Source: Marininema mesophilum
GTDB lineage: Bacteria > Bacillota > Bacilli > Thermoactinomycetales > DSM-45169
NCBI RefSeq assembly: GCF_900106775.1
Contig: NZ_FNNQ01000011.1
Span: forward strand, 83,744-147,743
DNA: 64,000 bases
Direction of reading: 5' to 3'
Below the pieces are notes generated by a model. The model saw only the letters and a list, made by a program, of their open reading frames with translations. It had not been told where the DNA came from and did not search any database. The position numbers were made by a program, and so were the translations under genes. This document shows positions 60,612-64,000 of the stretch, one piece after another (position 1 is the first letter of the stretch; each line of letters opens with the position of its first letter).

Positions 60612-63092
60612 TCACTTTCTATCTCTGAGTAGGCGCATGCTGTTTAGAATGACTAGGAGTGCCGCCCCTGTATCGCTAAGAACAGCCATCCATAAGGTCA
60701 GCCAATTAGGGACGATTAGTAGTAATGCGAGTAGTTTCACTGCGATAGAAAAAGCGATGTTTTGCTTAATTATAAGAAGTGCCTTGCGGCTGAGCCGGAT
60801 CATGGAAGGAAGCTTTTCTAAGTTGTCCGCCATTAACACGATATCTGCCGTTTCCATGGCCGTATCGGTCCCCGCACCTCCCATGGCAATCCCTAGATCG
60901 GCTTGGGCGAGAGCAGGAGCATCGTTCATGCCGTCTCCAACCATTCCTAATTTGTGCCCTTGACGCTGTATTTCCTGGACCTTCTCCATTTTCTCTTCTG
61001 GCAAAAGTCCGGCAAATACTTCATCAACATCTGCTTCTGAACCGATGTGATGGGCTGTTCCTGGCTGATCTCCCGTCAGCATGACCACTTTTTGTATCCC
61101 AACCGCTTTTAACTGCTGGACGGTTTGCCGACTCGTGGTTCTGACGCTGTCAGAAATGGCAATCAACCCGAGTATTTGTTGATCAGTTCCTACCAAAACC
61201 GGCGTATACCCGATTTCTTGCCACTCTTTCAAGGGTGTTTGCCAATCATTTAAAGCAACCCGAAGACCTTCGAACATTTTTTCATTTCCAACGTAGTAGA
61301 CTTCCTCATTGATGGTTGCCTGAGCTCCCTTACCTACCCATGCCCGATGGGAAGTACCTTGCTTAGGACCTATGTTCCGTTGGTCAACTTCATGGGTAAT
61401 CGCCTGTGCAATGGGATGTCGCGATCCTTCTTCGATCCCTGAAGCAACACTGAGAAGATCAGCCTCATCGACTCCTTCCGCCGTCAGAATACGAGTAACC
61501 TGAGGTTTCCCTTCGGTTAAGGTACCCGTTTTATCAAAGGCGATAGCCGTTAGTTTACCTGTAATCTCCAAAAAGGCCCCACCCTTAATTAACACACCGT
61601 TTTTGGCAGCATTACCGATGGCCGATACGATGGCTACTGGTGTGGAGATCACCAATGCACACGGACAAGCGATAACCAACAACTCCACACCCCGATAGAG
61701 CCAATCGCGCCAATCTCCACCGAATAGTGGAGGGAGCACCATAGTCAGCAAAGCCAAAATGAACACAATCGGGGTATAGACCCGAGCAAATCGGTCTACC
61801 AAATCTTGAGTGGGTGCTTGTTTTTCCTGTGCCTCTTCGACCAGACGGATAATTTTTGCGAGGGTTGTATCTGCTTCCAGCCGGGTTACTTCTATTTCCA
61901 CCGCACCGGATTCGTTCACGGTTCCCGCGTAGACTTCATTTCCAGGCATTTTGTCTACGGGTATAGATTCTCCGGTAATAGGAGCTTGGTTAACGGAGGT
62001 CGTACCCTCTAGCACAATACCATCCAGTGGAATCTTCTCACCTGGTTTGACCATAATTCGTTGTCCGATGGCAATGGACTCGACATTTTGGCGGATCCAT
62101 CCACTCGAGGAGGACACCCAAGCTTCAGCTGGGGCTAACTCCATCAGTTCACGAATTGAGGTTCGGGTACGCTCTATACTTTGTGTTTGTAACCAGTTAC
62201 CAACAGCAAACAGCCAGACAACGAGTGCGCCTTCCGACCATTCTCCAATGAAAGCTGCGCCAATGGCCGCGCCCACCATGAGGACATTCATGTCTAACGA
62301 TCTGTTTTTTACTGCAAAAAATGCACTTTTGGCTGGTTTGTAGCCTCCTACTAAAATAGCCAAAGAAAAAAACACAGGCCCTGCCAATGGAAGTAATCCC
62401 GCTAGATCACTAATAAAACCGAGCAACATCAATAATCCAGCACCACCGACCCAAAGAAGGTGTGAAGAAATTTTTGGAGATTTAGAGACGCTCGTATGAC
62501 GTGGAGTGGCTCGGTACCCTACTTTAGCCACTTCTTGTTGAATGGCCGCAGTGGTTCCGCTGTGTACAAGGTGCATTTTTCCGGTGGAGAAGTGAACGTT
62601 TACAGTATCCACCCATGGGAGGACTCGTAGGTGTTTTTCTATGCTTTGAGCACAGGAACCACAATCCATGCCCTCGACATAAAAGGTTTGGGTGTTGGGC
62701 TGTTCTGCCTCGGGCCATATACCAGTAAAACCTAGTCGCTTTAATTGTCGAAGAATAACATCCTGATTAGGCGCATCGCCTTTGATACGCATTTTTCCGG
62801 CGCTATAGTGGACCTGGACTTCAGCGACTCCAGGTAACTGAACGATACTTTTTTCAATGGTTTTAGCACAGGAGGGACAATCCATGCCTTGAACACGGAT
62901 TTCGATGGTTTGTTGGGTTATCTCATGATGTTCACAAATGGAGGACGAACCCTCACAACATGAGGGTATCCCTTCAGGTTTTGGATTTGGTTGTGTGGAT
63001 GTATAGCAGCAACTCGATGGTTTATCGGGAATCGATGGTGATCCGCTACAACAAGAGGTTTCCTTTTTCTCGGGCCGCTGTTGTTCTGTCAT
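60612..63092 (-). CDS. cadA: CadA-type Zn/Cd/Pb-exporting P1B ATPase
   Basis: This P-type ATPase pumps Cd2+, Zn2+ or Pb2+ out of the cell. The 826-aa protein has a Cys-rich N-terminal extension with three CC pairs ('ETSCCSGS', 'SSCCYT', 'PSCCEG'), two HMA domains with 'GMDCPSCAKTIEKS' and 'GMDCGSCAQSIEKH', about eight membrane segments, the transport motif 'IACPCALVIS', the phosphorylation site 'AFDKTGTLTEGKP', the 'SRHPIAQAI' histidine motif and the 'MVGDGMNDAPALAQAD' hinge. The ATG at 63092 follows AAAGGAGGAG. It lies 28 bp downstream of the cadC-type regulator and is controlled with it. Confidence 0.95.
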   Translation of the reverse strand: MTEQQRPEKKETSCCSGSPSIPDKPSSCCYTSTQPNPKPEGIPSCCEGSSSICEHHEITQQTIEIRVQGMDCPSCAKTIEKSIVQLPGVAEVQVHYSAGKMRIKGDAPNQDVILRQLKRLGFTGIWPEAEQPNTQTFYVEGMDCGSCAQSIEKHLRVLPWVDTVNVHFSTGKMHLVHSGTTAAIQQEVAKVGYRATPRHTSVSKSPKISSHLLWVGGAGLLMLLGFISDLAGLLPLAGPVFFSLAILVGGYKPAKSAFFAVKNRSLDMNVLMVGAAIGAAFIGEWSEGALVVWLFAVGNWLQTQSIERTRTSIRELMELAPAEAWVSSSSGWIRQNVESIAIGQRIMVKPGEKIPLDGIVLEGTTSVNQAPITGESIPVDKMPGNEVYAGTVNESGAVEIEVTRLEADTTLAKIIRLVEEAQEKQAPTQDLVDRFARVYTPIVFILALLTMVLPPLFGGDWRDWLYRGVELLVIACPCALVISTPVAIVSAIGNAAKNGVLIKGGAFLEITGKLTAIAFDKTGTLTEGKPQVTRILTAEGVDEADLLSVASGIEEGSRHPIAQAITHEVDQRNIGPKQGTSHRAWVGKGAQATINEEVYYVGNEKMFEGLRVALNDWQTPLKEWQEIGYTPVLVGTDQQILGLIAISDSVRTTSRQTVQQLKAVGIQKVVMLTGDQPGTAHHIGSEADVDEVFAGLLPEEKMEKVQEIQRQGHKLGMVGDGMNDAPALAQADLGIAMGGAGTDTAMETADIVLMADNLEKLPSMIRLSRKALLIIKQNIAFSIAVKLLALLLIVPNWLTLWMAVLSDTGAALLVILNSMRLLRDRK

Positions 63093-63120
63093 AGGTTCTC
63101 CTCCTTTCGCTAATTCGTAG

Positions 63121-63495
63121 TTATCTGTTCCCATATTTCATGGATGATGCAATTAATTGATAAGCCTCTCCATCTGTCAACGAATAGTACACCAACTTCC
63201 CTTCTTTCCGACTGTGGGTTAACCCTCCGTTCTTGAGAAGACGCAAGTGATGGGAAGCAGTCGCAACGGAGATGTCCAGCAGGTGTGCAAAATCGCAGAC
63301 GCATAACTCTTTTTCTTGTGTCAGGGCAACCATCATTTTCATCCGAGTTGCATCCCCGCAGGCTTTAAAGATAGCCGCTATGCGCTCCATATCGGGTAAC
63401 TGATTTTTAAGTTGTTGCACCTTTTCAGTATTGGAACAGAATATTTCACAATCCTCCGTTTTGACGGTTGTATTTGCGGGAGAAGTAGTCACCAA
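63121..63495 (-). CDS. cadC: CadC, ArsR/SmtB-family metal-sensing repressor
   Basis: The 124-aa winged-helix repressor releases DNA on binding Cd2+, Pb2+ or Zn2+. It shares with staphylococcal CadC the N-terminal 'DCEIFCSNTEKV' cysteine segment and the alpha-3 metal motif 'ELCVCDFAHLL', followed by the recognition helix 'SVATASHHLRLLKNGGLTHS' and the wing 'RKEGKLVYYSL'. The start may be TTG 63495 or GTG 63492; both lie downstream of GGAGAG. It precedes cadA in one operon, and a CadC-type operator lies upstream. Confidence 0.95.
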   Translation of the reverse strand: MVTTSPANTTVKTEDCEIFCSNTEKVQQLKNQLPDMERIAAIFKACGDATRMKMMVALTQEKELCVCDFAHLLDISVATASHHLRLLKNGGLTHSRKEGKLVYYSLTDGEAYQLIASSMKYGNR

Positions 63496-63560
63496 AATCT
63501 CTCCTTTATTTTGAAATTTCTTTGAGTAACATATTACTCTACTGAGGTAAATATAACAAC

Positions 63561-63580
63561 ATTCAAATGAATATCGAAAT
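63561..63580. promoter_or_regulatory. CadC operator
   Basis: ATTCAAATGAATATCGAAAT resembles the CadC/ArsR-type operator built on TCAAATA-N-TATTTGA. It overlaps a -35-like TTGAAT on the minus strand, about 66 bp upstream of the cadC start. Confidence 0.7.
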
Positions 63581-63587
63581 GAAATTC

Positions 63588-63747
63588 ATTTACCATCCTA
63601 ATTATCAAGGAGAAAAATTTTATGAGATGAGACCTGCGGTATCTAGTGAGAATTTAATTACTGCATCAGGGGTAGCACCTCTAGAATTTACGATGGAAGT
63701 ACTGAGAAAATTAGATGTATTTGCACCCGATACATTACATGCATGGT
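63588..63747 (+). pseudogene. DJ-1/PfpI family protein, C-terminal fragment
   Basis: The plus strand reads 'HPNYQGEKFYEMRPAVSSEN' then 'LITASGVAPLEFTMEVLRKL' and 'DVFAPDTLHAW', which matches the last 55 residues of DJ-1/PfpI-type (YoaZ-like) amidotransferase relatives. The N-terminal two-thirds, including the nucleophile elbow, are missing; the left side borders the cadC operator. The right side is cut by the end of an IS200/IS605 element. It is a clear gene fragment. Confidence 0.75.
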
Positions 63748-64000
63748 TTGACACTTCCACAGCTGAAGCAGTGGGATTCTTGGGAGCTCCCATCTACCGA
63801 CAGGATCGATTCCAAGCTTAGACGGTCTGCCCAACCGCAAGTACACGAAGTCCTTCTTGCAAGATGTTCTTGGATGCATTGATGTCTCGGTCATGGTGAG
63901 AGTGGCACGTAGGGCATGTCCATGCTCGCAGGTTAAGATTCTTCACATCCTTATTGCGGTAGCCACAGGCGGAGCATAGCTGACTAGAAGGAAATTGTTT
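63748..64000 (-). mobile_element. right end of an IS200/IS605-family element
   Basis: The element runs off the window. It comprises the tnpB 3' part and about 70 bp of right-end DNA. On the minus strand the last bases include GGGAGCTCCC, then CCCACTGCTTCAGCTGTGG and finally AAGTGTCAA, the stem-loop and terminal sequence typical of IS605 right ends and of the omegaRNA scaffold. The junction with the DJ-1 fragment is at 63747/63748. Confidence 0.75.
63818..64000 (-). CDS. tnpB: TnpB RNA-guided endonuclease, C-terminal part
   Basis: TnpB is the omegaRNA-guided nuclease of IS200/IS605 elements, related to the ancestor of Cas12. Only the last 60 residues are in the window: 'FPSSQLCSACGYRNKDVKNL' with the first half of the zinc finger, 'RAWTCPTCHSHHDRDINASK' with the second half and the third RuvC aspartate in 'DRD', and 'NILQEGLRVLAVGQTV' at the end. 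All key residues seen are intact, so the copy could be active; the N-terminal RuvC motifs and any tnpA lie outside. Confidence 0.9.
   Translation of the reverse strand, partial: KQFPSSQLCSACGYRNKDVKNLNLRAWTCPTCHSHHDRDINASKNILQEGLRVLAVGQTV

Noticed and set aside
1..64000. CRISPR array, tRNA or rRNA genes
   Set aside because: No regularly spaced repeats, cloverleaf-like T-loop GGTTCRA patterns with matching arms, or rRNA signature sequences were noticed.

Overview
The window looks like chromosomal DNA of a low-to-moderate GC, spore-forming, aerobic Gram-positive of the Bacillales. A Thermoactinomycetaceae-type genome is my best guess, but this is inference from gene content only. The supporting signs are a divergent lexA/yneA-like SOS pair with Gram-positive LexA boxes, a hemE-hemH-hemY operon (the coproporphyrin-dependent heme route), a CotA-type laccase, a SpoIIM-like protein, a DUF4097/DUF1700/PadR operon, strong AGGAGG ribosome binding sites, and frequent TTG/GTG starts.

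Layout. 1-6.2 kb is housekeeping: the end of a DUF58 gene, lexA, a yneA-like SOS division inhibitor, an unknown membrane-anchored protein, and the heme operon. 6.2-11.8 kb is a patchy accessory stretch: a DUF1361 membrane protein, a decayed Tn3-family transposase fragment, a secreted aerolysin-like (ETX/MTX2) toxin candidate, acylphosphatase and a XerS-like recombinase, plus a degenerate duplicated non-coding segment. 11.8-22.6 kb holds surface and envelope functions: a TagE/TarM-like teichoic acid glucosyltransferase, a YcaQ-like DNA glycosylase, a secreted lipin-like HAD phosphatase, a DUF1259 protein, a two-gene split OatA-like acyltransferase + SGNH lipoprotein, a class A PBP, and a VOC protein. 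22.6-33.4 kb holds an acetate-type symporter pair (DUF485 + SSS), the PadR operon and an alpha/beta hydrolase that shares its operator, a histidine phosphatase with a truncated Nudix gene, a YdhG-like protein, a CorA transporter preceded by a short MgtL-like leader ORF, a membrane thioredoxin, and a truncated acyltransferase.

33.4-46.9 kb contains a FAD-enzyme/MFS exporter pair, an APC permease, a spore-coat laccase region (DUF1360, Cys/Gly peptide, CotA), a three-gene glycan-type island (CmcI-like methyltransferase, O-fucosyltransferase-like protein, TylF-like methyltransferase), a GNAT, an MDR oxidoreductase, and a divergent RDD/SpoIIM pair. 47-60.4 kb contains an aspartate-type aminotransferase, a CynX-like transporter, an FtsH-like membrane AAA protease with a membrane partner, a strong-RBS 64-aa protein, MtaD-like deaminase, an LCMT-family methyltransferase, an ArsB/ACR3-like BASS exporter, two secreted small proteins with related signal peptides, and a TPR protein. 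60.6-64 kb is a cadC-cadA metal efflux operon with a recognisable CadC operator, a DJ-1/PfpI fragment, and the right end of an IS200/IS605-type element (TnpB C-terminus plus putative omegaRNA end) running off the window.

No rRNA, tRNA or CRISPR array was recognised. Intergenic regions are rich in long perfect hairpins; most are plausible intrinsic terminators, but a few do not sit at gene ends and are flagged as candidate RNAs. The strongest candidates for new biology are the leader ORF in front of corA, the PadR/hydrolase regulon, the split O-acetylation pair, the glycan island, the structured locus near 50.2 kb, and the TnpB/omegaRNA end.
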